A stretch of 64,000 nt of DNA from Beijerinckia mobilis (GCF_000745425.1 NZ_JQJH01000005.1:1-64000), one strand, 5' to 3'. Counted from the stretch's first letter, positions 1 to 8,761 are shown. Made by a program: numbers and translations. The notes: generated from the letters alone by a model not told the origin.

Positions 1-106
1 CTCAAACGCCGGCGCGGGCCTCCGCCCGCTCGGCCTTGCGAACGCCTCGGCGTTCGGGTGCACAAAATCATAATCCAGTTTGCTTCCCTTCGCCTGCCTT
101 TTGCCG

Positions 107-222
107 GCCTGGTGACTTTTGCAAAGTGATCAGACCCGATCCCATCCCGAACTCGGCCGTCAAACGCTTTCGCGCCAATGGTACTTTGTCTCAAGACACG
201 GGAGAGTAGGTCGTTGCCAGGC
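107..222 (+). rRNA. rrf: 5S ribosomal RNA
   Basis: The core carries the conserved 5S blocks: the CCCGATCCCATCCCGAACTC loop region, the CCAATGGTACT segment and the GGGAGAGTAGGTC arm. The first and last ten or so bases (GGCCTGGTGAC against GTTGCCAGGCC) pair as the terminal helix and fix the ends to within a few bases. The upstream 106 bp is short-hairpin sequence typical of a 23S-5S spacer, so the window begins just downstream of a 23S gene. Confidence 0.93.
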
Positions 223-308
223 CTGCAAAAGGCACGCGTAAGGTTCCCTTTCCACACATCACATCCAATGCGGTGCAATCTAAATTCCTTGCCCGCATCA
301 CTCCATGC

Positions 309-385
<77 letters not shown>

Positions 386-399
386 AATCCGATCACGTC

Positions 400-429
400 A
401 AGCCCGCCCGTAAAACCGGACGGGCTTTT
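400..429 (+). terminator. rrn operon terminator
   Basis: AAGCCCG and CGGGCTT pair, with two more C-G pairs after one mismatch, around a small A-rich loop. The stem is followed by TTTT and starts 15 bases after the tRNA, a standard intrinsic terminator closing the rRNA operon. Confidence 0.85.
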
Positions 430-759
430 GTCGTTTCCGTTGAATTGAAAATAGCTTAGAGATATTCTAAGATAGACACTTTCATCTTGTCATCGAAAGT
501 ATCTTTCGGCTGGGCCTTTATTCCTTGGCAATAGAGAGGGTTCCGTTAGCGCCCCGGGCAAGTATGTCAATTGCTCAGGGTATTCTCTGGACGGGGTAGA
601 AGTCCGAAAGAACAAATTTATTCTATCTTATGGATATGATTTATATTCGAATGAGTTAAAGGGATTCTGCTATATTCCTGTGGTGATGAACTTGGATTCC
701 AGGAGGGAATCAGGTTCCAAAAACTAGATAATAGAATCCGTTTCAGTCAGGACCATCGC

Positions 760-1215
760 ATGGCGACGTTTTCTGCCAACGATATCGAACAGCTTTGCAA
801 CAGTCGAGGTTTGCGCCTGACACGTCCGCGGCGTGTGATCATGCAGGTACTGGCAGAATCGGTGGATCATCCGGACGTCGTTGAATTGCATCGACGCGTT
901 GCTCTCGTGGATCCCGGCATCGCCATCGCCACGGTCTATCGAACCGTCAATCTCCTGGAAGATAAAGGTATTCTCGACCGACATGTGTTCGCCGATGGCC
1001 GTGCGCGCTATGAGCCAGCGGACCAAATGCATCACGATCATCTGATCGATATCGAGACTGGAAAGGTGACGGAATTCCATTCCGATGAGATTGAACAATT
1101 GCAGCAGGCGATTGCCGATGCACACGGTTATGAGATCGTGAGTCATCGCCTGGAGATTTACGTCCGTCCCAAGAATACCGACGGCAAAAACCCTAAATCC
1201 AAGCGCGTTTCCTGA
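760..1215 (+). CDS. fur: Fur family transcriptional regulator (Fur/Mur type)
   Basis: A 151-residue protein with the Fur layout. The N-terminal winged helix includes GLRLTRPRRVIMQVL (18-32) and the recognition helix TVYRTVNLL (58-66). The metal-binding dimerisation half starts with HHDHLIDIETGKVTEF (91-106). The paired structural cysteines of enterobacterial Fur are absent; the only cysteine is at residue 13, as in alphaproteobacterial Fur/Mur. The start is supported by AGGA seven bases upstream of the ATG. It lies about 700 bp from irr, which faces it on the other strand. In Rhizobiales such proteins often sense manganese rather than iron (Mur), and the sequence alone does not settle which. 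Confidence 0.93.
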   Translation: MATFSANDIEQLCNSRGLRLTRPRRVIMQVLAESVDHPDVVELHRRVALVDPGIAIATVYRTVNLLEDKGILDRHVFADGRARYEPADQMHHDHLIDIETGKVTEFHSDEIEQLQQAIADAHGYEIVSHRLEIYVRPKNTDGKNPKSKRVS

Positions 1216-1927
1216 TATGGGCTTGCCCTGATCGAAGGATATCGGCGGTATGCGGGATGGAGATGGCGATATCCGCCACCATTAGCGCCGGACGATCACT
1301 GACGCGATCCTCCAATATAGGGCGGCGGTGCCTTTCGGCTTCTCCTTTGTTTTCCGGTTGCTACCCATTGAAGCGGCTCATGGGGGGCGAGTCTGTGCGA
1401 ACGCCTAAGCGATCCTGCTACACGCCGGTAAGTTCTACCCGAGATGTCGGAAGGAAACCTTCAGGCCGGCTGAGGCGAAGAAGTGGCTCAACGGGAAGAA
1501 AGACGTTCGTATGAGGAACGCGATGGAGCCGGGAAACTGACCACGCAAGAGGTCCGAAAGATTTTTATCAATTTAAACCGAGAGAAATGCCGGTTTCCGA
1601 AGGTGTCCATTTCAGAGAGGGGATGAGCGGCGCAACTGGACGACGGTGATTATGCTCATGATCGAGCATGACGCGTGAATCCTCATTCACATGATGAGTA
1701 TTCCATCCGACTCATTTTGTTTGCTGATTTCCACGCGCGTGCCGTCATGCACGCGGAGACCTTTAATGTGGTGTTTCTATATCTGCACACTTTCCACAAC
1801 CTTCGCGTGAAGGGGCCTTTCGGTGAGACCGGCAAACGGAAGAGGTTTCGTACGGGAAAGGCAAACGGCTCGAATCCTTGTCGAAGCATCAAGGAAGAAC
1901 GGCACCGGAGCGGGTGGATTTGCCCGT
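1216..1927. other. gap without a recognisable gene
   Basis: This stretch lies between the convergent genes fur and irr. Short open frames occur on both strands but none looks like a protein. ATGCTCatgatcGAGCAT at 1652-1669 is a small palindrome, followed by CTCAT/ATGAG-rich sequence resembling part of the family B repeats. Confidence 0.5.
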
Positions 1928-2467
1928 TCAGGAGAAAGCGGGTTCCTGCTTCTTAAGGGTGGCGGCGGATGTCGTTTCCGTGAGTGCATCGTCGCAGCGC
2001 GAGGCGTCCCGCTCAAGCCGGATGACGACTTCGACGGCGCTGATTTTGTAGCCGGGGGGCGGTTCGGGAAGCGCCTTGAAGGCAATATCTTCCGCCGGAA
2101 TGTCAATGACACGATTGTCGTCGCCAATGTAGAAATGATGATGGTCAGCCTCGTTCGTGTCGAAGAAGCTGCGGGCGCCATCGAGGTTGACGCAGCGTAG
2201 AAGGCCTGCGGCGACGAATTGATTGAGCGTATTGTACACCGTGGCCAGAGAATGCGGCACGCCAGCGGCAAGTGCCTCATTGTGCAATTCATCGGCGGTG
2301 ACATGGCGGTGACCGCCGGTGAGGAGTAATTTGCCGAGCTCGATGCGCTGGCGTGTTGGACGGAGGCCAGACTTTTTGAGCATGCGGCAAATCTGGTCGC
2401 GCAAGGCGTCGTCATGGTGCGTTTCGGAGCAGAGCCTCTGCCGCGTGCTGTCGGGAATGAAAAGCAT
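1928..2467 (-). CDS. irr: Irr, iron response regulator (Fur family)
   Basis: A 179-residue Fur-superfamily protein. It has the Irr-type DNA-binding helix SLATVYNTLNQF (about 73-84) and the triple-histidine motif at residues 109-111 within EADHHHFYIGDDNRVIDIP, diagnostic for Irr. Irr represses or activates haem and iron genes in Rhizobiales and is inactivated by haem. The N-terminal haem regulatory motif GCPWH of Bradyrhizobium Irr is absent; only isolated cysteines (13, 27) are present, so haem sensing would rely on the HHH site as in Rhizobium. The start follows a GGAAG element. It reads towards fur; the next plus-strand gene begins 327 bp upstream. Confidence 0.93.
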   Translation of the reverse strand: MLFIPDSTRQRLCSETHHDDALRDQICRMLKKSGLRPTRQRIELGKLLLTGGHRHVTADELHNEALAAGVPHSLATVYNTLNQFVAAGLLRCVNLDGARSFFDTNEADHHHFYIGDDNRVIDIPAEDIAFKALPEPPPGYKISAVEVVIRLERDASRCDDALTETTSAATLKKQEPAFS

Positions 2468-2794
2468 GGGGGCTTCCGTAAAGAGAATGAGAGGGATGGG
2501 CTGGTACGAGACCTGCTATTTGCAATTAAAACGCTCTTGCAAGTGTAAGAGTGCGAAACACTGCGCTGCTTGTCAATAGATATTGCGACTTAATTGCATT
2601 TTGTTCCGTTGGATCTGCTGATCTTGTGCTGCGAAGAGGCAACTATTGCCGCTAGCAAAGGTCGCGCTTCAGGAAACGGGATCGGTCTCGTCCGGTTTGA
2701 TCAATCGAGCGGGAGCCGGGGTTTGGCTACGGAAGGGATTGATCTTTGTGGCGCTGATGCTACCGTGATTCTATAGCTGGGCGGGAATTTCATC
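2468..2794. promoter_or_regulatory. irr/mrp divergent intergenic region
   Basis: The 327 bp hold the divergent promoters of irr and the antiporter operon. An imperfect inverted repeat, CTCTT-8-AAGAG at 2534-2551, is a candidate operator near irr. No classical ICE motif (TTTAGAA-N-TTCTAAA) was found. Confidence 0.35.
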
Positions 2795-3328
2795 GTGCCG
2801 GATTCTTGTGAAAACCACGCCGCCAACGAGCCGGACTTTGTCAGAAGCTTTCTCAATCTCTGGGTTGTGCTGTTTCTGATCTGGCTCTGCATCGCATCCT
2901 CGCTCGCCGCCGATACTGTCGTCGTTGGCGCAATCGCCTGCCTCGTCATGGCTTACCTATTCGCAGGACGTGGCGGACTTTGGGGGCGCATCCCTTGGTC
3001 CTCGCGGCGCCTCGGTCATTTTCTTGCTTATTCCGGTGTTTTTCTCGTCGAAATGGTGCGGGCCAATCTCGCCATGCTGCGCATTGTCTATGCGCCGCAG
3101 ATTGCGATCAGGCCGGGCATCGTCCGCATCGAAACCCGGCTCCAGTCGCCGCTGGGGCGTCTGGCGCTTGGCAATTCCATCGCGCTCACACCCGGTTCGC
3201 TGGTCCTCGACATCGAGGGAAACGCGCTGTTCCTTCACTGGCTCGACGTCAAGACCGAGGATCCCGATGCGGCGGCGAAGATGCTCGCGGGGCCCTTCGA
3301 ACGCCATCTGGAGGTGGTCTTTGGCTGA
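2795..3328 (+). CDS. mnhE: Na+/H+ antiporter subunit E (MrpE/MnhE, MbhA-like)
   Basis: A 177-residue membrane protein opening with hydrophobic segments around residues 20-55 and continuing into the conserved MrpE region around VFLVEMVRANLAMLRIV. The family's ITLTPGS-type motif is visible as SIALTPGSLVLDIEG. MrpE is a small subunit of the multisubunit cation/proton antiporter. The start is a GTG preceded at eight bases by GCGGGA. It is first in a tightly packed operon and overlaps the next gene by a few bases. No other function fits; only the start is less certain. Confidence 0.9.
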   Translation: MPDSCENHAANEPDFVRSFLNLWVVLFLIWLCIASSLAADTVVVGAIACLVMAYLFAGRGGLWGRIPWSSRRLGHFLAYSGVFLVEMVRANLAMLRIVYAPQIAIRPGIVRIETRLQSPLGRLALGNSIALTPGSLVLDIEGNALFLHWLDVKTEDPDAAAKMLAGPFERHLEVVFG

Positions 3329-3581
3329 TGTCATCATGCGGGTCGCCGCAGTACTGATTTTTTCGGGGCTGTTTGCGGGCCTCATCCGGCTCGTTCTCGG
3401 CAGGACACTCATCGACCGGATCGCCGCCATCGACATGCTGACCGTCATGTCGATTTCGCTCATCACTCTTTATGCCCATTTATCCGGCCGCTTCACTTAT
3501 CTCGATGTCGCGCTCGTCTATGGGGTGCTCAGTTTTCTCGGTGTGCTGGCGACCGCCCGCTATTTCGAAAACGGCCTGTAG
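3321..3581 (+). CDS. mnhF: Na+/H+ antiporter subunit F (MrpF/MnhF)
   Basis: An 86-residue protein with three predicted membrane helices and the MrpF signature DRIAAIDMLTVMSISLITLYA, trailed by the third helix ALVYGVLSFLGVLATARY. A TTG start at 3321 has GAGGTGG just upstream and overlaps the end of mnhE by eight bases; an ATG at 3336 is the alternative and would remove five residues. MrpF is an essential small subunit of the antiporter, placed next to MrpE and MrpG in known complexes. Confidence 0.9.
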   Translation: MADVIMRVAAVLIFSGLFAGLIRLVLGRTLIDRIAAIDMLTVMSISLITLYAHLSGRFTYLDVALVYGVLSFLGVLATARYFENGL

Positions 3582-3596
3582 ATCGGATTCCGTTCT

Positions 3597-3860
3597 ATGC
3601 TCGATCTTCTCATCCTTTTGATCTGTACCGGCATTCTGGCGAGTGGCGTGCTTGCTGTCTGCCTGAAGGATCTCATGGCGGCGATGATCAGCGCGGGCCT
3701 GACAAGCCTGTTCGCGGCTGTTTCCTATGTCTTGCTCGCCGCGCCCGATGTGGCCATGGCGGAGGCGGCCATCGGCTCCGGGCTTGCCACTTTCATTTTC
3801 TTATATGCCATACGCCGGACCAGTGGCGGAGTCTCGACAATGGAGACGGGTGAGGAATGA
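3597..3860 (+). CDS. MbhD-like antiporter subunit (DUF4040; MrpA C-terminal domain as a separate gene)
   Basis: An 87-residue protein with three hydrophobic helices and the core LKDLMAAMISAGLTSLFAAVSYVLLAAPDVAMAEAAIGSGL, split here as LKDLMAAMISAG and APDVAMAEAAIG, which marks the MbhD/DUF4040 family. In classical Mrp systems this domain is part of the large MrpA subunit; in the archaeal Mbh module it is a separate protein, as here. The Asp and Glu of the PDVAMAEA segment are the conserved acidic residues. It overlaps mnhG by four bases (ATGA). Confidence 0.85.
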   Translation: MLDLLILLICTGILASGVLAVCLKDLMAAMISAGLTSLFAAVSYVLLAAPDVAMAEAAIGSGLATFIFLYAIRRTSGGVSTMETGEE

Positions 3861-4201
3861 CGGATATAATCGGCAGTCTTTTGGTGCTTGCCGGCGCAAT
3901 TTTCCTGTTTTCGGCAGGGCTCGGACTTATCCGTATGCCGGATGCCTATACACGTATTCAGGCCGGCACCAAGGCATCGACTCTCGGCAATCTTCTGGTG
4001 CTCGCTGGCCTCGCCGTCTACCATCCCGGCTGGACGTTCAAGCTCCTGCTCATCGGCTATTTCGTGCTGCTCAGCAATCCGATTTCCTCGCATGCCTTGT
4101 CGCGCGCCGCGCATGCCCTGCGCACGCCTTTTGTCACCTCCACGACGGTGGATGCGCTGGCCGAGGAAGAGGAAAAACACGGCAAGCGGATCCCGTCATG
4201 A
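3857..4201 (+). CDS. mnhG: Na+/H+ antiporter subunit G (MrpG/MnhG)
   Basis: A 114-residue protein with three helices and the MrpG signature GLIRMPDAYTRIQAGTKASTLG at about 24-45 (key residues R26, P28, D29, Y31, R33, K39). It is joined to the genes on both sides by four-base ATGA overlaps, so translation is likely coupled. The C-terminal 25 residues (about 90-114) are charged and cytosolic. It is a small subunit of the antiporter with no separate known activity. Confidence 0.92.
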   Translation: MTDIIGSLLVLAGAIFLFSAGLGLIRMPDAYTRIQAGTKASTLGNLLVLAGLAVYHPGWTFKLLLIGYFVLLSNPISSHALSRAAHALRTPFVTSTTVDALAEEEEKHGKRIPS

Positions 4202-4890
4202 TCCGGCGAGGATTCATCATATTGGCGCTGGTCCTTTTCGGGCTGGTGTTTGCGCGGTTGATCGGTGCCTATCAGGAACAATCGGTACTGCGCCCGCTCG
4301 CTGAACATTACGTGACGCAGGGACCGAGAGAACTCGGTGCGGCCAATGTGATTACCGGTATTCTGATCACCTATCGCGGCTTTGATACATTGGGCGAGGT
4401 CGCGGTTCTGTTCATGGTGGCTGCGGGCCTTGGCCTTCTGCTGCGGCGCGACGGCGATGGACCGTCCGTGTCGGCGAATACGCCGCTGCGGCCGGCGAGC
4501 GAATTGGTCGTGACCGGGACGGAAGTTCTTCTGCCGTTGATCTTCGTCTTCGGGGCCTATGTCATCATGCACGGGCATCTTTCCGCGGGAGGTGGTTTTC
4601 AGGGCGGCGCCATAGTCGCATCGGCCGTGCTGTTGCTTCTCGTGACGCAGCCCCTGACGCGTTTGCGCCTCGATCTTCTCAGCATCACTGAATCTTTTGC
4701 CGGTGTCCTTTTCGTATGCATCGGCCTTCTCGGCCTCATCCTTGCGGGCGGCTTTCTCGACAGCCGCTTCCTGCCGCAAGGCCAGCTGGGCGCTTTCTTC
4801 AGCGCTGGCGCCATACCAATCATTTCGATTCTGCTCGGCATCAAGGTTGGCGCCGAGCTCAGCGTCATTATCGATCGCTTCCGCCGCTGA
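4198..4890 (+). CDS. mnhB: fused MbhE-like/MnhB antiporter subunit (MrpB)
   Basis: A 230-residue membrane protein of two parts. Residues 1-85 hold a helix, a loop with ANVITGILITYRGFDTLGEV and another helix, the MbhE-type domain that in most bacteria is the tail of MrpA. Residues 95-230 are MnhB proper, with the hallmark HGHLSAGGGFQGGAI and four helices. It starts at an ATG overlapping the mnhG stop. The fusion places the last fragment of MrpA on MrpB, consistent with an Mbh-like subunit order in this operon. Confidence 0.9.
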   Translation: MIRRGFIILALVLFGLVFARLIGAYQEQSVLRPLAEHYVTQGPRELGAANVITGILITYRGFDTLGEVAVLFMVAAGLGLLLRRDGDGPSVSANTPLRPASELVVTGTEVLLPLIFVFGAYVIMHGHLSAGGGFQGGAIVASAVLLLLVTQPLTRLRLDLLSITESFAGVLFVCIGLLGLILAGGFLDSRFLPQGQLGAFFSAGAIPIISILLGIKVGAELSVIIDRFRR

Positions 4891-4943
4891 AACCTTCGCC
4901 GCTTCCTAAAAATATGCGGTCCCGGGCAATGGGAGAGAGTTCC

Positions 4944-5315
4944 ATGGGTTTTCCGCCGGTGTCCCATCTCGTTCTCGCGACGGGATGCTCCCTTGTCCTG
5001 ATCGGCTTCTATGGCATGCTGACGCATCGCAACATTTTGCGCATCATCATCGGCTTCTCGCTGATTGATACTGGCATTCACATGATTCTGGTGGCGACCG
5101 GCTATATCACCGGCGGCACCGCGCCGATCATCGATGAGGCCCTCAGCCTCGATGCGGCGGCCACGCGCTCGGTGGATCCGATCCCCTCGGCCCTCGTCGT
5201 GACGGCCATCGTCATCGGTCTCTCGGTGACGGCGATCATGCTGGCCTATGCCATTCGCCTTTATGAGACGAAACAAACCCTGTCGCTGGATGCGTTTACG
5301 GAATCAAAATGGTAG
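4944..5315 (+). CDS. mnhC: Na+/H+ antiporter subunit C (MrpC/MnhC, NuoK-like)
   Basis: A 123-residue NuoK-family protein with three helices: SHLVLATGCSLVLIGFYGML, ILRIIIGFSLIDTGIHMILV and ALVVTAIVIGLSVTAIMLAY. The DPIPSALVVTAIVIG motif is the classic MnhC/NuoK signature. The ATG at 4944 follows GGGAGAGAG at five bases and gives the normal family length; longer in-frame extensions are rejected. The stop lies inside the start of the next gene (seven-base overlap). Confidence 0.93.
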   Translation: MGFPPVSHLVLATGCSLVLIGFYGMLTHRNILRIIIGFSLIDTGIHMILVATGYITGGTAPIIDEALSLDAAATRSVDPIPSALVVTAIVIGLSVTAIMLAYAIRLYETKQTLSLDAFTESKW

Positions 5316-8300
5316 CGAGCCTTCTCCATCCGCTGACGATCTTCATCCTGGGTCTTGGCGGCGGTTTCGTGCTTCCGCTGGTCTACCGGCTCGGCAAGAC
5401 ATGGCTGAAGGCGACATTTTTCCTTGCGCTTTCCGGCATGGCCCTCGTCTCCGCCCTGGGGTTGGTGCGGCTCCTGCTTGGGGGCGATGCGATCGACATT
5501 CTGACCGCGGGCAGTTTGCCGCCGGTCTCGATCAGCCTGCGTTTCGGGCTGTGGGAAGGGTTTTTCACGGCAAGCGTCAATTGCGTCGCTTTGCTGGGAG
5601 CCTTGCGGCTGTGGCCAAGGCTCTCTGGCCGCTATGCAGCCATGCTGCTTTATCTGATTTTCGTCATGGGCATCAACGGGATGGTCATGACGCGGGATTT
5701 GTTCAATCTCTTCGTTTTTCTGGAAATCGTTTCGATTGGCACTTACGGGCTGCTCAGTCTTGAAGAAACGCCTGCCGCTCTTGCCGCCGCCTTCAAATAT
5801 ATCATGGCGACGGTGCTCGCCTCGACCTTCTTCCTGCTTGCGACCGGGCTTCTCTATTATGCCACCGGCACCTTGAACATTGATGGTCTCCTCGCGCAGC
5901 GGGAAGCGATCGGCGGGCCGATCGGAGCCATGGCTCTTCTGTTGCTGCTCGGCGCGCTTCTCGTCGAATTGAAGCCCTTCCCGGCCAATGGCTGGGGGCT
6001 TGATGTCTATGAGACGGCGACGGATGGCGTCGCGGCTTTGGTATCGGTCGGCGTTTCCGCCGGCGTCTTCTTCGCGCTTTTCAAGCTGGAGCCCCTGTTC
6101 GCCGGGCAGAGAAATCTCATCGCCTGGTCTTGCGGGCTCACTTTCGTCGCCGCAAATCTTATCGGCTTGCGCCAGAGGCTTGTACAGCGTCTGCTCGGCT
6201 ATTCCTCGATCGGCCAGATGGCACTCATGGTTCTGGCGCTCGTCCTGCTGCGTCGGCAAGAGGCAGATGGTGTGGAGAGCGGCGGGGCTGATGTTGCGTT
6301 TGCACTCGTCATCGGTGGGCTGTTTCTCAACCATCTTCTCGCCAAGGCCGGCCTGTTCTGGCTCGCGGGCGCTATCGGCGCCCGGGAATGGACCTCCTGG
6401 CCGAGCCTTGCCGGACGGCCCTTGCTGCTTCTGGCTTTCGCCATCCTGCTCGTCGCCATTGCCGGCCTGCCACCCTTTCCGGGTTTCTGGGGCAAGTGGG
6501 AGCTTGTGAACGCGCTTGCGGGCAGCGGCGATTATGGATGGATCGTACTCATCCTGTTCGGATCCTTGTGTGAGGCCGTCTATCTGTTCCGCTGGTTTGG
6601 CGCCTGTCTTCAGGCGCCGCGCCCCGCGGCGGTTCCGGCCTTTTTCTCCGGCGAACTGCCGGTCCTCGTCGCTGCGCTGCTTCTGGTCATTGCAGGTCTT
6701 GCTGCGGCCGGGCTCGCTGGCATCAGCTCATTCTGGCTGTTTCTGCCGCTTGCCGCCGGTGCGGCGCTTGCCGTGATCGACCCCATCTTGCCGGGCCAGG
6801 TCAAATGCGCGCTGATGCTCGCTCTTGTCCTGGCCGGGGGGCTCTTTCTGTCGCAGGGGCTCGATGGCATGCGGGGACTCTTCGCCGCGCTGCTTCTCTC
6901 CGGCGGTCTCGTTATCGCCTCGGCCGGATTCTACCGCACCGATGCGCGGCCCTTTCATCACGCTTTGCTAGCAGTTTTGCTTTTGGCGCTGCCGGCTTTG
7001 CTGCGGGCGGAGACCGGTCTCGACTTTTTCGTAACCTTCGAGATCATCACACTCGCCTCCTATTTTCTGATTGCCCGCAGCCCTGCGGCGGCCCCGCACC
7101 TTTTGCCTTTTCTCCTGTTTTCGCTGGCCGCTGCCTTCTTTCTGCTGACCGGTTTTGCGGCGCATCGCGCCGCGAGTGGCACTGATGCGCTAACTGCGCT
7201 CGGCAGCGCCGGAGCTGACGGCGCCCTGACTTTCGTGCTGCTGGCTTCCGGATTTCTGATCAAGGCGGGCGCGCTCGGTGTTCATGTCTGGCTGCCCGGC
7301 GCCTATGCGGAGGCGGAAGATGATGTCTCGGCGCTCCTCTCGGCGGTCATCAGCAAGGTGCCGATCATCGGCCTGCTGACCGGCGCCTATCTCGCGATCC
7401 GTTCGCAAAATGCCTTCGGGCTCGCCCATGGCATGGGCTGGATAGGCCTCCTCACGGTGATCGGCGGTGCCGCCATGGCTTTGCGTGAGGATGACGTCAA
7501 ACGCATGCTCGCCTATTCGAGCATGAGTCAGCTCGGCTATATCGTCATCGCCATCGCCCTGATGAGCCATATTGGCTGGGTCACGGCCCTCTATCTCGTG
7601 GCCAATCACCTGATGGTCAAAGGCATTCTGTTCCTTGCCGTGGCTGGTGTGACGCTCCGGGCCGGATCGCGGCAATTCGCCGATCTCGGTGGGCTGATGC
7701 GCTCCATGCCCTTCACCTTCGTCGCGGTTTTGATCGCCGTCATCGCCATGTCCGGCCTACCGCCTCTCATGGGATTCGGCGGGAAATGGTTGCTCGTCCA
7801 GGGCATGGCGGACCAGGAGTGGTATGCGCTGGCGGTCTTGAGTCTCGTCGCGACCGGCCTTGGTTTCCTCTATATGATCCGTCTGGTCCATGGCCTGTTT
7901 CTGAAACCGCAGCCGCCAAACCGCGCCGAATTGTCCTCCGCTGGCTCCTTGCGGGAGGCTCCAATCGCTCTGCTCCTGCCGCAATATGCGCTCGCCGCCG
8001 CGATCCTGCTGCTGTCTTTCTATCCGAGCCTGGTGATGGAGCCGATAGCGGCGGCGATCGATCCGGCCTTTTCCGCAGGCCTCGTCTGGCGCGGCATGAG
8101 CTTGCAGGAAATCTACGGCTATTGGAATCCGCGGCCCTTGATGATTGTGATCGTCGCGGCCGTCATGAGCGCGATCGCCTTGCTGGCGATGCTCTATTGG
8201 TTCCGGCGCAAGGATGCACGCTTCCTGCGGAGCACGGGCGGGAAGGAGAGCGATGCGCTTTCGCGTTTCTTTGCCTTTTACGAGCCGATGCTCGGAGTTC

Positions 8301-8464
8301 TGGTGCGCCCGATGGCGAGCCGTTTCTGGAACAATGTGGCGCGGGGTGTGGAGGCGCTCGGTTGTCTCCGTCGAGTCTATGACGGAGACGGACAGACCTA
8401 TGCTCTATATGTCCTTTATTATTTTCTCGCTCTTTATTTTCTGGGGAGTGCCATACCGATCTAA
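5309..8464 (+). CDS. tandem MrpD/NuoN-like antiporter subunit (two proton-translocating modules fused)
   Basis: A 1051-residue polytopic protein, about twice the length of MrpD, made of two complete MrpD/NuoN-type modules (about 1-480 and 500-1050). The second module keeps all expected charged residues: Glu578 (TFEIITLASY), Lys652 (FLIKAGALGVHVWLPGAY), Lys683 (ISKVPII) and Lys771 (NHLMVKGIL). The first keeps Glu139 (FVFLEIVSIG), Lys222 (LVELKPFP) and Lys346 (NHLLAKAG), but the TM8 lysine position is Ala251 and the HxWLPDAY motif is NGWGLDVY. There is no NuoL-type MrpA in the operon, so this protein probably supplies both ion paths of the complex. It is the last gene of the operon. Confidence 0.88.
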   Translation: MVASLLHPLTIFILGLGGGFVLPLVYRLGKTWLKATFFLALSGMALVSALGLVRLLLGGDAIDILTAGSLPPVSISLRFGLWEGFFTASVNCVALLGALRLWPRLSGRYAAMLLYLIFVMGINGMVMTRDLFNLFVFLEIVSIGTYGLLSLEETPAALAAAFKYIMATVLASTFFLLATGLLYYATGTLNIDGLLAQREAIGGPIGAMALLLLLGALLVELKPFPANGWGLDVYETATDGVAALVSVGVSAGVFFALFKLEPLFAGQRNLIAWSCGLTFVAANLIGLRQRLVQRLLGYSSIGQMALMVLALVLLRRQEADGVESGGADVAFALVIGGLFLNHLLAKAGLFWLAGAIGAREWTSWPSLAGRPLLLLAFAILLVAIAGLPPFPGFWGKWELVNALAGSGDYGWIVLILFGSLCEAVYLFRWFGACLQAPRPAAVPAFFSGELPVLVAALLLVIAGLAAAGLAGISSFWLFLPLAAGAALAVIDPILPGQVKCALMLALVLAGGLFLSQGLDGMRGLFAALLLSGGLVIASAGFYRTDARPFHHALLAVLLLALPALLRAETGLDFFVTFEIITLASYFLIARSPAAAPHLLPFLLFSLAAAFFLLTGFAAHRAASGTDALTALGSAGADGALTFVLLASGFLIKAGALGVHVWLPGAYAEAEDDVSALLSAVISKVPIIGLLTGAYLAIRSQNAFGLAHGMGWIGLLTVIGGAAMALREDDVKRMLAYSSMSQLGYIVIAIALMSHIGWVTALYLVANHLMVKGILFLAVAGVTLRAGSRQFADLGGLMRSMPFTFVAVLIAVIAMSGLPPLMGFGGKWLLVQGMADQEWYALAVLSLVATGLGFLYMIRLVHGLFLKPQPPNRAELSSAGSLREAPIALLLPQYALAAAILLLSFYPSLVMEPIAAAIDPAFSAGLVWRGMSLQEIYGYWNPRPLMIVIVAAVMSAIALLAMLYWFRRKDARFLRSTGGKESDALSRFFAFYEPMLGVLVRPMASRFWNNVARGVEALGCLRRVYDGDGQTYALYVLYYFLALYFLGSAIPI

Positions 8465-8504
8465 TTCCAAGTCTCATTAAGCATGAGTCATCGCAACTTG
8501 GAAT
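8464..8504. repeat. palindromic repeat at the end of the antiporter operon (family B, partial)
   Basis: ATTCCAAG (8464-8471) pairs with CTTGGAAT (8497-8504) around the core TCTCATTAAGCATGAGTCAT, the same CTCAT-GCATGA-CTCAT core as the palindrome at 31941-31975. It begins on the last base of the stop codon of the preceding gene. Confidence 0.6.
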
Positions 8505-8701
8505 AAGGCAGGCGAAGACAACAACCAGACCAGATGGGCAATCGCAAAGAGCACGGCGTCTGAGTGGACAGCCGGAGGATCATCTCCATCAAAGTTTGAA
8601 AAGGATCGGCAGGGAAGCGTCCTTGGGCAGATCCGCGTAAATGCCGAAAGGCCTGTCCGCTCCTCCGTTGCTTTCCGCTGTTGCCTCGGCACGGCAAAAG
8701 A

Positions 8702-8738
8702 AAAGGGCCTGACGGATTATGAAACCGTCAGGCCCTTT
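8702..8738. terminator. bidirectional intrinsic terminator
   Basis: AAAGGGCCTGACGG and CCGTCAGGCCCTTT form a 14-bp perfect stem around a short loop, with A and T tracts on both sides. It can end the minus-strand porin transcript and any read-through from the antiporter operon. The rest of 8505-8701 shows no gene. Confidence 0.88.
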
Positions 8739-8761
8739 GCACAGAATGATTGGGGAAACAA

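Noticed and set aside
5261-6334. A 357-residue open frame on the minus strand
   Set aside because: It is highly charged and lies opposite the tandem antiporter subunit, a shadow of hydrophobic codons.
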